In this document: piece by piece, positions 6,338-14,172 of the stretch
Layout: every line of letters starts with the position of its first letter
Numbering within the stretch: the stretch's first letter is position 1
NCBI GenBank assembly: GCA_019637295.1
Contig: JAHBVX010000016.1
Coordinates: 1-64,000 of the forward strand
DNA length: 64,000 nucleotides
Direction: 5' to 3'
Origin: Polyangiaceae bacterium
GTDB lineage: Bacteria; Myxococcota_A; Polyangia; Polyangiales; Polyangiaceae
Program-made: the position numbers and the translations under genes
The notes under the pieces: model-generated
Database searches by the model: none
What the model saw: the letters and a program-made list of their open reading frames with translations, nothing else
Told to the model about the DNA's origin: nothing

Positions 6338-6792
6338 TGACTGACCTACGCAGCATGCGCGCCCTCACCATCATGCAACCGTGGGCATGGGCGATCTGCC
6401 ACGCGAACAAGCGCGTCGAGAACCGGACGTGGCAACCTCCGCGCGAACTGCTCGGCCGGCGCATCGCGATCCACGCTGGCAAGCGCGACGACGCCGCGGC
6501 GGTGCAGTGGATGCGCGACGAGCTCGACATCGATCCACCTGCCGCGTTGCCCCGCGGCGCGATCGTCGCGACCGCGACGCTGAGCGGGGTCGTCGCGGTG
6601 AAGCGCCACGTCGTGACCTACGTCGGCGACGTGGACCCCGCGATGGTCGACTCACCCTGGTTCTCCGGGCCGTTCGGCTGGGTGCTCGATGACGTGCGCG
6701 TACTGGCCGATCCGGTGTCGTGTCGTGGTGCGCAGGGGCTGTGGACGATGCCGCCAAACATGGCGCGAGCGGTGGAGGCGCAGCCCCAGTGA
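6337..6792 (+). CDS. ASCH-domain protein
   Basis: A 151-residue protein with the ASCH/PUA-like signature: LTIMQPWAWAI near residue 10, then KRVENRTWQPP, then GRRIAIHAGKR and RGAIVATATLSGVV. ASCH domains bind RNA or nucleosides, and some have nucleoside amidohydrolase or RNase activity. Which applies here is unknown. The start codon shares an A with the preceding TAA. The ORF is open further upstream to 6205, but the coupled ATG at 6337 begins the conserved domain. Phages and integrative elements often carry one ASCH gene in their early operon. Confidence 0.8.
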   Translation: MTDLRSMRALTIMQPWAWAICHANKRVENRTWQPPRELLGRRIAIHAGKRDDAAAVQWMRDELDIDPPAALPRGAIVATATLSGVVAVKRHVVTYVGDVDPAMVDSPWFSGPFGWVLDDVRVLADPVSCRGAQGLWTMPPNMARAVEAQPQ

Positions 6793-6974
6793 AACTCGTC
6801 ATCCTCACGCCCGAGCAGCTCCGCGCCATCGTGACCGAGGCGGTCGCCGAGGCGTTGCGCCCACCGGCAGCCCCGAGGCCCAAGCGCCGGACCCCGAAGC
6901 GAGCTCTGCCGCCGGCCGATCCCGAGGCAGACCGGCAGCTCGCCGATGACCTGCGGCGGCGGGGGTTGGCGTGA
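6789..6974 (+). CDS. Small Arg/Lys-rich protein
   Basis: A 61-residue protein starting at GTG (GTGA overlap with the ASCH stop). It has an N-terminal strand and amphipathic helix (KLVILTPEQLRAIVTEAVAEAL), a basic Pro-rich middle (PKRRTPKRALPP) and a short C-terminal helix. The middle might contact nucleic acid. It resembles the small helical proteins often found before integrase genes, some of which are excisionases, but no winged-helix or helix-turn-helix signature is visible and the assignment is open. Confidence 0.55.
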   Translation: MKLVILTPEQLRAIVTEAVAEALRPPAAPRPKRRTPKRALPPADPEADRQLADDLRRRGLA

Positions 6975-7141
6975 CCGAGCCCGAGCACACCTACTCGGGC
7001 AACTGCTGGGAACCGTCCGAAGGATGCCCGTGCGGCGTCGACCTGTGCGACGTATGCCACGAGCACTGCGCGCCACGGTGCGAGTGCGAGCAGTGCCCAC
7101 CGTGCCCCGGGTGCCCGGGGATGACGGAGACCCAGCCATGA
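6971..7141 (+). CDS. 56-residue Cys-rich protein
   Basis: This reading frame holds 11 cysteines in 56 residues, including CPCG, CDVCHEHC, CECEQC and PPCPGC. The spacing suggests two metal-binding knuckles. It starts at a GTG overlapping the previous stop and ends in ATGA with the integrase start at 7138, so it is part of the coupled operon. No family is recognised; it is too short to appear in a 60-codon ORF list. A zinc-binding regulator of the integrase or an excisionase-like cofactor is possible, but this rests only on position. Confidence 0.55.
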   Translation: MTEPEHTYSGNCWEPSEGCPCGVDLCDVCHEHCAPRCECEQCPPCPGCPGMTETQP

Positions 7142-8271
7142 GCGCCTGGGTGGAGCGTCGAGGCGAGCGCTTCCGCGTCCGCTCCCGGATCGCCGGCCGC
7201 ATCGTGACCGTCGGGACCTACCCGACCGAGGGCGAGGCCTCGCGCATCCGCGACGCGTACGAGCGCCGCCAGCGCGTCTCCGAGGTGCGCCGTGGTCTGA
7301 CCCTCGCGGTCTTCGGCGAGAGCTTCCTGGCGGCCAGGCAAGCCCGTGGGGTGCGGGGCAGGGGACCGGAGGCTAGCCGCTGGTCGACCTACATCGTCGG
7401 TGACCCCATCGGTCAACTCGTGCTCCGCTCCCTGCGCCGTCGGGACGTGCTGGAGTGGCGCGATCGCCTGCTCCGCCGAGGCCTCGCCGCCCAGACGGTG
7501 AGGAACGCCCTGAACCTGCTTCGCTCCGCCCTGGCCGATGCTCTCGACGCGGAGATCGTGGCCGAGAACGCGGCCCTGACCGTCCGGGTGCCCCGGAGCG
7601 CCACGACGACGACGGTGGAGGAGCTCAGCGGCGTCCTGCGCCCACTGGAGCAGCAGGCCCTACTTGCCGCCGTCCCGGAGCGCTTTCGCGCGATGGTGGC
7701 GCTCGCGCTGCTGACGGGGCTGCGCTGGTCGGAGCTCGCGCACCTGCGCTGGGAGGACGTGCGGGACGACGTGATCGTCGTGCGGCTGTCGCGCGGTGGG
7801 CTGGCCACAAAAGCAGGACGCCCGCGTCTCCAGCCGATGCTGGAAGCGACGCGGGCGGTGTTGGGCGGGATGCCCAGGGTGGGGGAGCTGGTGCTGGGAG
7901 GAGACAGGGCTTCGGGCTGGCGCCCTCGAGGCTGGACGAGCTGGGTGCGCGCCGCCGGCATCACGCGACGCGTGCGGTGGCACGACCTCCGCCACACCTG
8001 CGCGACGAGTCTGCTGGCGGGCTGGTGGGGGCGACGCTGGTCCCTCGAGGAAGTCCGGGGCTACCTGGGCCACCGGAGCGTCACGACGACCGAGCGCTAC
8101 GCGCGGCTCCTCGACGACACCATCGCGCTTGCTGTCAGCGAAACGGCTGCTCCCCACATGCTCCCAGTGGTCGAATCCGCCGGCGACGAAACCAGCAGTA
8201 TTTCTGCGGCGCCCCCGGCAAGAGTCGAACTTGCGACCAACGGTTTAGGAAACCGCTGCTCTATCCACTGA
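7138..8271 (+). CDS. int: Tyrosine site-specific integrase
   Basis: A 377-residue phage-type tyrosine recombinase. An N-terminal arm-binding region (residues 1-65) is followed by a SAM-like core-binding domain and the catalytic domain. The catalytic set is complete: Arg near 196 in TGLRWSEL, His282-Asp-Leu-Arg285-His286 in HDLRHTC, His312 in GYLGHRS and Tyr321 in ERYARL. The frame is open upstream to 6946, but ATG 7138 (ATGA overlap) starts the conserved MSAWVERRGERF segment. About the last 20 codons, to the TGA at 8269-8271, lie inside the oppositely oriented tRNA-Arg gene, so the attachment core overlaps the coding region and excision may change the C-terminus. It is the last gene of the element's plus-strand operon. 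Confidence 0.92.
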   Translation: MSAWVERRGERFRVRSRIAGRIVTVGTYPTEGEASRIRDAYERRQRVSEVRRGLTLAVFGESFLAARQARGVRGRGPEASRWSTYIVGDPIGQLVLRSLRRRDVLEWRDRLLRRGLAAQTVRNALNLLRSALADALDAEIVAENAALTVRVPRSATTTTVEELSGVLRPLEQQALLAAVPERFRAMVALALLTGLRWSELAHLRWEDVRDDVIVVRLSRGGLATKAGRPRLQPMLEATRAVLGGMPRVGELVLGGDRASGWRPRGWTSWVRAAGITRRVRWHDLRHTCATSLLAGWWGRRWSLEEVRGYLGHRSVTTTERYARLLDDTIALAVSETAAPHMLPVVESAGDETSSISAAPPARVELATNGLGNRCSIH

Positions 8272-8282
8272 GCTACGGGGGC
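8210..8282 (-). tRNA. tRNA-Arg (anticodon CCU), integration target
   Basis: A 73-base minus-strand tRNA. The acceptor stem GCCCCCG (8276-8282) pairs with CGGGGGC (8211-8217), with a G discriminator at 8210 and no encoded CCA. The D arm is GCUC/GAGC. The anticodon stem is GCGGU/ACCGU around the loop UUCCUAA, giving anticodon CCU (tRNA positions 34-36, 8247-8249). The T arm includes GGUCGCAAGUUCGACUCUUGCC. tRNA-Arg(CCU) is a single-copy gene in many bacteria and a frequent target of integrases. The integrase CDS runs antisense through its 3' half. Confidence 0.95.
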
Positions 8283-8367
8283 AGAAGCGCGCGGAAGGGT
8301 TGCCCCTTTGCCGCGACGGGTCAAGGCGGTTCGCGCCGAGGCGCATCACAGCTCGCGCCAGGGCGCG

Positions 8368-8913
8368 TCACGGCTCGCGGGGGACGCGCGCGCCTTCGCC
8401 CCGGCGCACGCGGCGGCGCTCTTGGATCATGCGTTGGCTGACCAAGCGCGCGGACTCGGGCGTCTCCACCAGGGTCCAGCTGTCGAGCTCGGGCAGCTCT
8501 GCAGCTTGCTCGAGCAGGAGATCCGCGGCGCGATCCGCCTCGATGCGACCGTCGTGGCGACCCGGGAGCTCGACCACGGCGGTGCGGGTGCGCAGGCCCG
8601 ACAGGGTCTCGAGCATGCGCTTCACGACGGCGCGATAGCGGCGCTCGTCGAGCGCGCTCGGGTCGCCGATCCCGAAGAACAGCAGCTTGTCGAAGGGAAG
8701 CTTGGGCTTACCCGGCACGAGCGTGACCTCCCCCAAACGACCGGTCATGTCGCCGCGCTGCAGGAACCGCGAGATGCGGCCCGCGAGGCGGAAGTCCACC
8801 AGGCCAGCGACGCCTCGCGGCGGGCGCTCGGGCTCGGAGATGCAACACGCCAGCACCTCCGTGGCGGCCAGATCGAGCTTGCGCAGGCTCGGGGCGATGA
8901 AGAACAGCTCCAT
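8368..8913 (-). CDS. M17 leucyl aminopeptidase N-terminal-domain protein
   Basis: A 181-residue protein that resembles only the N-terminal (macro-like) domain of M17 leucyl aminopeptidases: LDLAATEVLACCISEPERPPRGVAGLVDF near the start, then FDKLLFFGIGD and RYRAVVKRMLETLSGLRTRTAVVELPG. The catalytic domain with its metal ligands is absent, and the ORF stops before it, so the protein is not a peptidase. It starts two bases after the nusB stop, as part of a ribH-nusB unit. Stand-alone copies of this domain occur in myxobacteria; their role is unknown. Confidence 0.75.
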   Translation of the reverse strand: MELFFIAPSLRKLDLAATEVLACCISEPERPPRGVAGLVDFRLAGRISRFLQRGDMTGRLGEVTLVPGKPKLPFDKLLFFGIGDPSALDERRYRAVVKRMLETLSGLRTRTAVVELPGRHDGRIEADRAADLLLEQAAELPELDSWTLVETPESARLVSQRMIQERRRVRRGEGARVPREP

Positions 8914-8915
8914 GG

Positions 8916-9338
8916 CTACACGGTCTCGTCGCGCCGGCCCGCGTCCTCTGCGATGCGATCGAGCACGCCGTTGACGAAGGCGCTGCTGTCTCCGCTGCCG
9001 TAGCGCTTGGCCAACTCGACGGCCTCATCGATGATCACGGCGCGCGGAACGTCGTGCTCGTTCAAGAGTTCCCAGACGCCAAGGCGCAGCACGTTGCGGT
9101 CGATGCGGGTCATGCGTTCGAGTCGCCAGTTCGTGCTAGCGCTGCGGATCCGTGCGTCGAGTTGCTCCAGCCCCGAGGCCGCGCCCTGCAGCAAGCGATC
9201 GGCGTAGGCGCGACCCTCCGCGTCACCGGGCATCTCGCGCCAGTAGTCGTAGATCACCTGTGCCGGACTGTGACCGGCGGCCTCGAGGGCGTACAGCATC
9301 TGTAGCGCTGCTTCGCGCGCCGTAGTGCGCGGTCCCAT
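8916..9338 (-). CDS. nusB: Transcription antitermination factor NusB
   Basis: A 140-residue all-helical protein. Landmarks are GPRTTAREAALQMLYALE at the start, DARIRSASTNWRLERMTRIDRNVLRLGVWELL in the middle, and VIIDEAVELAKRYGSGDSSAFVNGVLDRI at the end, the standard NusB signature. It binds boxA RNA and S10 during rRNA antitermination. A GTG at 9344 overlaps the ribH stop as GTGA and would add two residues; the ATG at 9338 is used here. It lies directly downstream of ribH, a pairing conserved across many bacteria. Confidence 0.95.
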   Translation of the reverse strand: MGPRTTAREAALQMLYALEAAGHSPAQVIYDYWREMPGDAEGRAYADRLLQGAASGLEQLDARIRSASTNWRLERMTRIDRNVLRLGVWELLNEHDVPRAVIIDEAVELAKRYGSGDSSAFVNGVLDRIAEDAGRRDETV

Positions 9339-9340
9339 GC

Positions 9341-9832
9341 TCACAGCCCCGCGTCGGTCAGCGCACGGCCCAGGTTCACCATCTCGATGGCGGCCAGCGC
9401 GGCGTCCGCGCCCTTGTTGCCGGACTTGGTTCCCGCGCGCTCGACGGCCTGCTCGATGGTGTCCGTGGTCAGCACGCCGAAGATGACGGGGATCCCGCTG
9501 CTCGCCGCCGCCATCGCGACGCCCTTGGCTGCCTCGCCAGCGACGTAGTCGAAGTGGGGTGTCCCTCCGCGGATCACGGCGCCGAGCGCCACGATGGCGT
9601 CCACCTTGCCGCTCTTCGCGAGCCGAGCGCAGGCGGTGGGCAGCTCCCACGCGCCAGGCACGCGCACGATGGTGATGCGCTCCGCAGAGACGCCGTGTCG
9701 CCTGAGCGCGTCCACAGCGCCGCCCACCAGCTCCTTGACGATGAAGTCGTTGAAGCGCGCGGCCACCAGCGCGAAGCGAGCGGAATCCGGGGCTACGAGG
9801 CCACCTTCGATCACGGTCGGAGAGTCGGTCAT
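9341..9832 (-). CDS. ribH: 6,7-dimethyl-8-ribityllumazine synthase
   Basis: A 163-residue riboflavin biosynthesis enzyme that condenses 5-amino-6-ribitylaminouracil with 3,4-dihydroxy-2-butanone 4-phosphate. Signature segments are [17 protein letters not shown] near the start, [34 protein letters not shown] and [20 protein letters not shown], with [17 protein letters not shown] near the end. The length matches the family. It overlaps nusB and is the first gene of the unit; its upstream region (9833-10138) shows no FMN-riboswitch pattern that could be recognised by eye. Confidence 0.96.
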   Translation of the reverse strand: MTDSPTVIEGGLVAPDSARFALVAARFNDFIVKELVGGAVDALRRHGVSAERITIVRVPGAWELPTACARLAKSGKVDAIVALGAVIRGGTPHFDYVAGEAAKGVAMAAASSGIPVIFGVLTTDTIEQAVERAGTKSGNKGADAALAAIEMVNLGRALTDAGL

Positions 9833-10138
9833 GGGAGCCGTGACGGTAGCGGCTCGGTCCGGGAAAGGCCAGGCCGCATGTCAACCGGGTGACGCGAGTG
9901 TTCCGGTGGATTCGCGGTGACCAGGCTGCTCCGGGGGCACGGCGGCTGGAGGACCCGGTCGCTCGGGATCCGCAGTCCACGGGTCGGGCCGAGCGACCGA
10001 GGTCAGTGCTCGGGCCACCGCTCGCCTGTCGGCGCGGCGCGGGTACGACTGGAGGAGGATAGGCGGAGGGCCGGGCAGTGGACGGTGCGCGCGGTGGCCG
10101 TTCCCGCGTCGCAGCGACAGGCGCTCGAAGCTCTGGGC
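9833..10138. other. Intergenic region, no gene recognised
   Basis: About 300 bases between the start of ribH and the end of the CAP-domain gene. Frames that stay open here on both strands are Arg-rich translations typical of high-GC non-coding DNA. It should contain the ribH promoter, but no clear -35/-10 pair, riboswitch or terminator was seen. Confidence 0.5.
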
Positions 10139-10777
10139 TCAGTACGGCTTGCCGCCGTTGTTTCCGCCAGGGCTGTAGTTGCACACGATGGAGCTGCCAA
10201 ACTTCAGCCCAGCGCACTTGTAGACGCCGCAGCCCAGCTTGATGGTCTTGGCCCACATCACCTGCGTGTAGTGTCCGCAGATGCCAGCGCAGGCGCCGGT
10301 GTCGTAGTCGTAGTTCGCTTCCTCGCTCATCCAAGACGCGACCGCGGCGACGCCGGTCGCGCTGCCGCTCGCGCCGTAGATGTTCTCTCCCACGTAGCCC
10401 GGGTAGTCGTCGCTGCGGCCAGCGTTGTGATCGATGAGCCCGACGGGCGCGTCGACGTCGGTGCAGGTCTCCGCCCACGCCTGCGCTACGGCGGCCAGGG
10501 CCGGATCCCAGGTCAGCGGCGCGACGCCCTTCTGCGCGCGCGCGTCGTTGTGCGCTTGGGTCACGCCTTCGAGGCCCGGGGGCTCGCCTGCGGCGGTGCT
10601 GCCACCCGAGCTGGTGCTGCCGCCCGAGCTGGTGCTGCCGCCCGCGCTGGTGCTGCCGCCCGAGCTGGCTGCTCCCTGGCCGCCGCTGCCGGCTCCTGCC
10701 TCGTCGTCGCCGCCTCCACAGCCCGTGCTCAGCGGCGCCAGCAGCGCCATGAACATCGCCACGCGACCTCGCATCAT
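10139..10777 (-). CDS. CAP-domain (SCP/PR-1) secreted lipoprotein
   Basis: A 212-residue lipoprotein. A signal peptide ends in a lipobox (LSTGC, Cys near 20), followed by a Gly/Ser/Thr linker built from repeated GGST units and then a CAP domain of about 140 residues: HNDARAQKGVAPLTWDPAL, GENIY, HYTQVMW and CNYSPGGN. CAP proteins bind sterols, lipids or metals outside the cell; the substrate here is unknown. The ORF is open to 10900, but ATG 10777 starts the signal peptide and follows a -10-like TATCCT (10784-10789) by 6 bases, with no Shine-Dalgarno, so the mRNA may be leaderless. Confidence 0.85.
   Translation of the reverse strand: MMRGRVAMFMALLAPLSTGCGGGDDEAGAGSGGQGAASSGGSTSAGGSTSSGGSTSSGGSTAAGEPPGLEGVTQAHNDARAQKGVAPLTWDPALAAVAQAWAETCTDVDAPVGLIDHNAGRSDDYPGYVGENIYGASGSATGVAAVASWMSEEANYDYDTGACAGICGHYTQVMWAKTIKLGCGVYKCAGLKFGSSIVCNYSPGGNNGGKPY
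10608..10661. repeat. 18-bp tandem repeat encoding the GGSTxx linker
   Basis: Three copies of an 18-base unit (GAGCTGGTGCTGCCGCCC or one-base variants) lie head to tail at 10608-10625, 10626-10643 and 10644-10661, with a partial fourth after it. On the minus strand they encode the hexapeptide linker of the CAP lipoprotein. Copy number is likely to vary between strains. Confidence 0.7.
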
Positions 10778-10838
10778 GCCGCCAGGATACCACGGCGCGC
10801 GCTGCGCGTCCGGGACCCGGTTCGTGCTACGAGGGAGC

Positions 10839-11132
10839 ATGGAGACGAGCTTGAGGCGGAGCGTGATGGTCGTCGCGGCGGTGCTCGTCGCGGGCTGCAA
10901 GCCAACCCCATCCGACGGACCAGCGGCTCAGCCGGTCCCGAGCAGCGCGGGCCCGTCGGCGGCCGAGCCCACCGGCAGCGGCTGCGTCGCGGCCAAGAAG
11001 AAGCTCGAAGAGTGCGGTATCGCGCCGAGCGCCGCCGGTCTCGAGCCGTGCGACGAGCGCGTCGGTGCCTGCATCGCGGGCCAGGGCTGCGAGGCGATAC
11101 GCGCCAAGACGACCGGCTGCGTGTTCGAGTGA
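10839..11132 (+). CDS. Small Cys-rich lipoprotein
   Basis: A 97-residue lipoprotein: signal peptide with lipobox (LVAGC near residue 20), a Pro/Ser/Ala linker, then a compact domain with six cysteines (GCVAAKKKLEECG, EPCDERVGACIAGQGCEAI and the final GCVFE), probably disulfide-bonded outside the cytoplasm. ATG 10839 is preceded by GAGGGAGC. It is transcribed divergently from the CAP-domain gene, with 61 bases between the two starts. No function is recognised. Confidence 0.7.
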   Translation: METSLRRSVMVVAAVLVAGCKPTPSDGPAAQPVPSSAGPSAAEPTGSGCVAAKKKLEECGIAPSAAGLEPCDERVGACIAGQGCEAIRAKTTGCVFE

Positions 11133-11157
11133 GCTCGCGATCACCGCGGGCCCAGCC

Positions 11158-13170
11158 TCAGGGCGGGGGAACCCTGCCGGCGGGTTCGTCCATCAAGTGT
11201 CGTACGAAACCCGAGGCCTGCTTCATGGCCGCGGGGATGCCGTAGATCACGAAGTGGCCGTCGCTGGCTTGACTGGCCGGCCACTGGGCGAGCACCCCGC
11301 TCGCCGCGCCGCCGGCGAGGTTACCGCTCAGCCCGGCGGCGGGGATCTCGAGCGGCGAGAGCTCGCCCCAGCCGAGCTCGTCGTGCGGGAAGATCACGGG
11401 CTGTTGCAGCGGAAGCCCCATGGCGAAGGCCTGCGCGGCGATCGAACGTGGCGGCGTGTAGCTGTCGCCGGTGCCGTCGGGGTTCACTCCCTCCGTCATG
11501 AGCACGCTCTTGGCCGAGAAGCCCGGCCGGGGAGCACGCACGATGCGATGGACGTAGTGAACGGGATCCGTTGGGTCCACGATGGTCTGGGCCAGGCTGA
11601 TGGCGGGGTGCATCAGGCCGAGCTCCTCGTACTCTTCACTGCCCAGCGCGAGGAAGATGGCGCGCACCAGGTTCTGGATGTCGAAGGGCTTGGTCTTCTC
11701 GAGCAGCGCGATGCTGATGAGGCTGCCCGACGCGCTGAGGACGCCGCCTCGGGATGAGTCATCCACCGCCAGATACAGCGGCCCATTGATACCTCCCTGG
11801 GAGTGCCCGAAGAAGCCGACGCGGTCGGGGTCGAAGCGCAGCTCGGCGCCGTCGAAGGCGATGGCGGCAGGTACACGGAGCTGGGTCTCGGTGAACAGGC
11901 GCGCCTGCTGCACGACGTCGAGGGCGGACTGAGGGCCGTTGGCGCGCGCCGCCAGCGGGTTCTGCACGTTGAAGAAGAGCAGGTCCGGCGTGCCTCCGCT
12001 CGCGCCCGGGCGATCACCGTGAAAGATCTGATCGATGCCCATGGTGGCGACGCACTCGAGCGCGAGCGCGCGCGCCTCGCGGTTGTTGCCGAGCATCGAG
12101 CGGTAGTCTCCACCGGTGCCGTGCGCGTACAGCACGATCGGATAGCCCGCCGCGGGCATCGGGCACGACGACTCGCTGGGGACGGCGAGCGCGAAGCGCA
12201 GGGAGAACTCGCGCTGCACCACGGGCGTCCCGGCGTCGTCGAACGCCAGCGTGCCCCCGTCGCCGTATTGTGCGAACGGGATGGAGCCTTGCTGAAAGTC
12301 GGGCGACGGGCCGTACCGACCCTCGTACAGATCGTAGATTTGTCCCACGCGCTCGACCGCCACCCAGGTGTCGGGCTCCACGTCCGGCGCCGGGTACTCG
12401 GCCACGATGAAGTCACGCAGTTCTTCGGTCTCGGTTGCCGGTGAATTGGTCGTGAAGACGGCGAGGTGCGCGATGCGCTTCGGTCCCACGCCCGCCGCCG
12501 CGAGCTCCTCGAGCGCGGGGGCCCAGGCGTCTCGCACCGCGCTCTCGACGACGCTGCCGCTGCGCAGCCCGAGTACGGCTGACAGCTCGCGGCTCGGGCG
12601 TACCTCGCCGCCGCCGGGGGTGGCCGCGTCGCGCGTGACGACCAGCGCGTAGCGCGTACTCGGCCGCAAGGGGTGACCGAGGGCCGGCATGAACGACAGC
12701 GTGTGCTCTCGGATGTACACGCCCGGGATCGGTCGAAACGAGACGTCGATGGGGTGGCGTGCACCGCGGGTGGGGGAGGCCGGATCGACGTCGATCAGCT
12801 GGACGCTGGACTTGGAGGATGTCGACGCGGCCGACGAGGCAGGCAGGGACTTGGGATCGAGCGCCGCGGTGAAGCGCAGGAAGCCTGCCGCGGCCGGCGA
12901 GAAGCCGTGCAGGACGCCGGCCATGGAGTCGGCGTAGTTCACCAGCATCCCGAGCTGCCGCGGGTTGGGCCAGCCCGCGAAGCGAACCGTTCCGTCCGCC
13001 TCCCGGCGCCAGTCGCTGGGCCACGGATGATCGAAGAACGTCTCTTGATCGAGCTGCGCGAGTGACTCGGGCAGCGTGAAGACCGCGTCGGCGCCGGCAG
13101 CCGCCGGATCCTCACCGCAGCCCGAGAGTAGCGCGAGTACCACGGCGCCCTGGATGCAAGCCCGATGCAT
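11158..13170 (-). CDS. Alpha/beta-hydrolase-fold lipoprotein
   Basis: A 670-residue lipoprotein starting MHRACIQGAVVLALLSGC (lipobox Cys at 18). The N-terminal half has the features of bacterial lipase N-terminal domains, with repeated Ig-like beta segments. The C-terminal half is an alpha/beta hydrolase: YPIVLYAHGTGG (oxyanion region) and the nucleophile elbow FFGHSQGG. The catalytic Asp and His are not placed with certainty. Substrates are probably esters or lipids at the cell surface. The reading frame stays open to 13344 but the signal peptide sets the start at 13170. Confidence 0.75.
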   Translation of the reverse strand: MHRACIQGAVVLALLSGCGEDPAAAGADAVFTLPESLAQLDQETFFDHPWPSDWRREADGTVRFAGWPNPRQLGMLVNYADSMAGVLHGFSPAAAGFLRFTAALDPKSLPASSAASTSSKSSVQLIDVDPASPTRGARHPIDVSFRPIPGVYIREHTLSFMPALGHPLRPSTRYALVVTRDAATPGGGEVRPSRELSAVLGLRSGSVVESAVRDAWAPALEELAAAGVGPKRIAHLAVFTTNSPATETEELRDFIVAEYPAPDVEPDTWVAVERVGQIYDLYEGRYGPSPDFQQGSIPFAQYGDGGTLAFDDAGTPVVQREFSLRFALAVPSESSCPMPAAGYPIVLYAHGTGGDYRSMLGNNREARALALECVATMGIDQIFHGDRPGASGGTPDLLFFNVQNPLAARANGPQSALDVVQQARLFTETQLRVPAAIAFDGAELRFDPDRVGFFGHSQGGINGPLYLAVDDSSRGGVLSASGSLISIALLEKTKPFDIQNLVRAIFLALGSEEYEELGLMHPAISLAQTIVDPTDPVHYVHRIVRAPRPGFSAKSVLMTEGVNPDGTGDSYTPPRSIAAQAFAMGLPLQQPVIFPHDELGWGELSPLEIPAAGLSGNLAGGAASGVLAQWPASQASDGHFVIYGIPAAMKQASGFVRHLMDEPAGRVPPP

Positions 13171-13223
13171 GGACCCACTGTGCGCGCGGGGGTGGGAGGC
13201 GGCAAGCGCGCACCTGCAATCAC

Positions 13224-14108
13224 CTAGCGGGATGGGGGTCGGGCCTGCGCCCACGCGGTCCGAGCGAAGGTCGCCGCCAGGATGATGAGGCCGCCGACGC
13301 CAGCCCAGGGTCCCGGCAACTCGCCGTGCAGCCAAAGAGCCCACACCGGATTGAGCACTGGCTCGACCAGCAGCAAGAGCGACCCCTCGAGCGCCGGCAG
13401 CCCGCGCAGGCCACGGCTGAGCAGCAAGTACGCCAGACCGATCTGAAACACGCCGAGGTAGGCGATCACCGCGAAGTCGGCGGCCACCGCGCTGATGGGC
13501 AGCGCCGCCGGCAGGCAGACGGCGAAGGCGATCACGTTGCCGGCGAGCACGCCCGTGAGGTTGCTCGGGGTTCGGCCGCGTGAGTCGGGCTGCGCCAGCC
13601 AGCGCAGGCCGAGTACGGTCAGTGCCCAGGTGACCCCGGAGCCGAGCGCGATCACGTTGCCTAGTACGGGATTGGGCGCGAGCGCGTCCGGGGCTCGCTC
13701 GCCCACGAAGAAGGCCGCGAGGCCCACGCTCATCAGCGCCATGTAGACGAGATCGCTACGACGCGCGCGCTCACCCAGCAGGTACGGCGAGAGCAAGAGG
13801 ACGTACAGCGGTGCGGTGGACTGCAGAAAAATGGTGTTGGCAGCCGTCGTGAGCTTGGTGGCGGCGACGAACTGGATCATCGTGCCTGCGTAGGCGATCC
13901 CCACCAGCACCGAGCGTCGGGTCCAGCCGCGCCGCGCTGCCGGCAGGAGCAGCAGGATGGCGAGCGCGGCGACCCCGGAGCGAAAGCTGGCCACCTGCAT
14001 GCTCGACAGCGTCGTTGCTTTGATGGCGGCCCCCCCCGTGGAGAACAAGAGCGCCGCGCCCAGAACGGCGAGGCGCGCCACGGTGGTGGGGCTCTGGGGG
14101 GTGGTCAC
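13224..14108 (-). CDS. EamA-family (DMT) transporter
   Basis: A 294-residue inner-membrane protein with about 10 helices in two EamA repeats: LAVLGAALLFSTGGAAIKAT begins the first and LGNVIALGSGVTWALTVLGLRWL the second. It is expected to export metabolites; the substrate is unknown. The start is taken at GTG 14108 (VTTPQSP), just before the first helix; the ORF is open to 14372, but that stretch is an Arg/Ser-rich shadow of the adjacent gene. Confidence 0.8.
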   Translation of the reverse strand: MTTPQSPTTVARLAVLGAALLFSTGGAAIKATTLSSMQVASFRSGVAALAILLLLPAARRGWTRRSVLVGIAYAGTMIQFVAATKLTTAANTIFLQSTAPLYVLLLSPYLLGERARRSDLVYMALMSVGLAAFFVGERAPDALAPNPVLGNVIALGSGVTWALTVLGLRWLAQPDSRGRTPSNLTGVLAGNVIAFAVCLPAALPISAVAADFAVIAYLGVFQIGLAYLLLSRGLRGLPALEGSLLLLVEPVLNPVWALWLHGELPGPWAGVGGLIILAATFARTAWAQARPPSR

Positions 14109-14172
14109 GGTGCGAGCGGCTCTTTCGCACGCTTGCGTGCGTTGGAGAAGGCCCGATCTGGCGAGCGCCCGC

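Larger units (their letters stand above)
1..8250. mobile_element. Right end of an integrated prophage-like element in tRNA-Arg
   Basis: The stretch carries a phage-style repressor region, a compact recombination operon of overlapping genes and, last, a tyrosine integrase that abuts and enters the 3' half of a tRNA-Arg(CCU) gene. Integrases of this family commonly use the 3' end of a tRNA gene as attB and restore the tRNA with element DNA, so the right attachment site should lie within about 8210-8250. The left end and the second attachment copy are outside the window. No capsid, tail or conjugation gene is visible, so prophage, satellite and integrative element cannot be told apart. The exact crossover point is not defined by what can be seen. 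Confidence 0.85.

Noticed and set aside
8283-8367. tRNA-Arg promoter
   Set aside because: TTGACC at 8319-8324 (minus strand) is a plausible -35 but no convincing -10 is found at the right spacing.
9833-10138. Possible FMN riboswitch before ribH
   Set aside because: The conserved FMN-box pattern could not be found by eye in the sense orientation, and no clear stem arrangement was seen.
8916-10793. A 625-codon frame beginning upstream of nusB
   Set aside because: Only its last 140 codons (NusB) are real; the rest crosses ribH and the CAP gene in the wrong frame.
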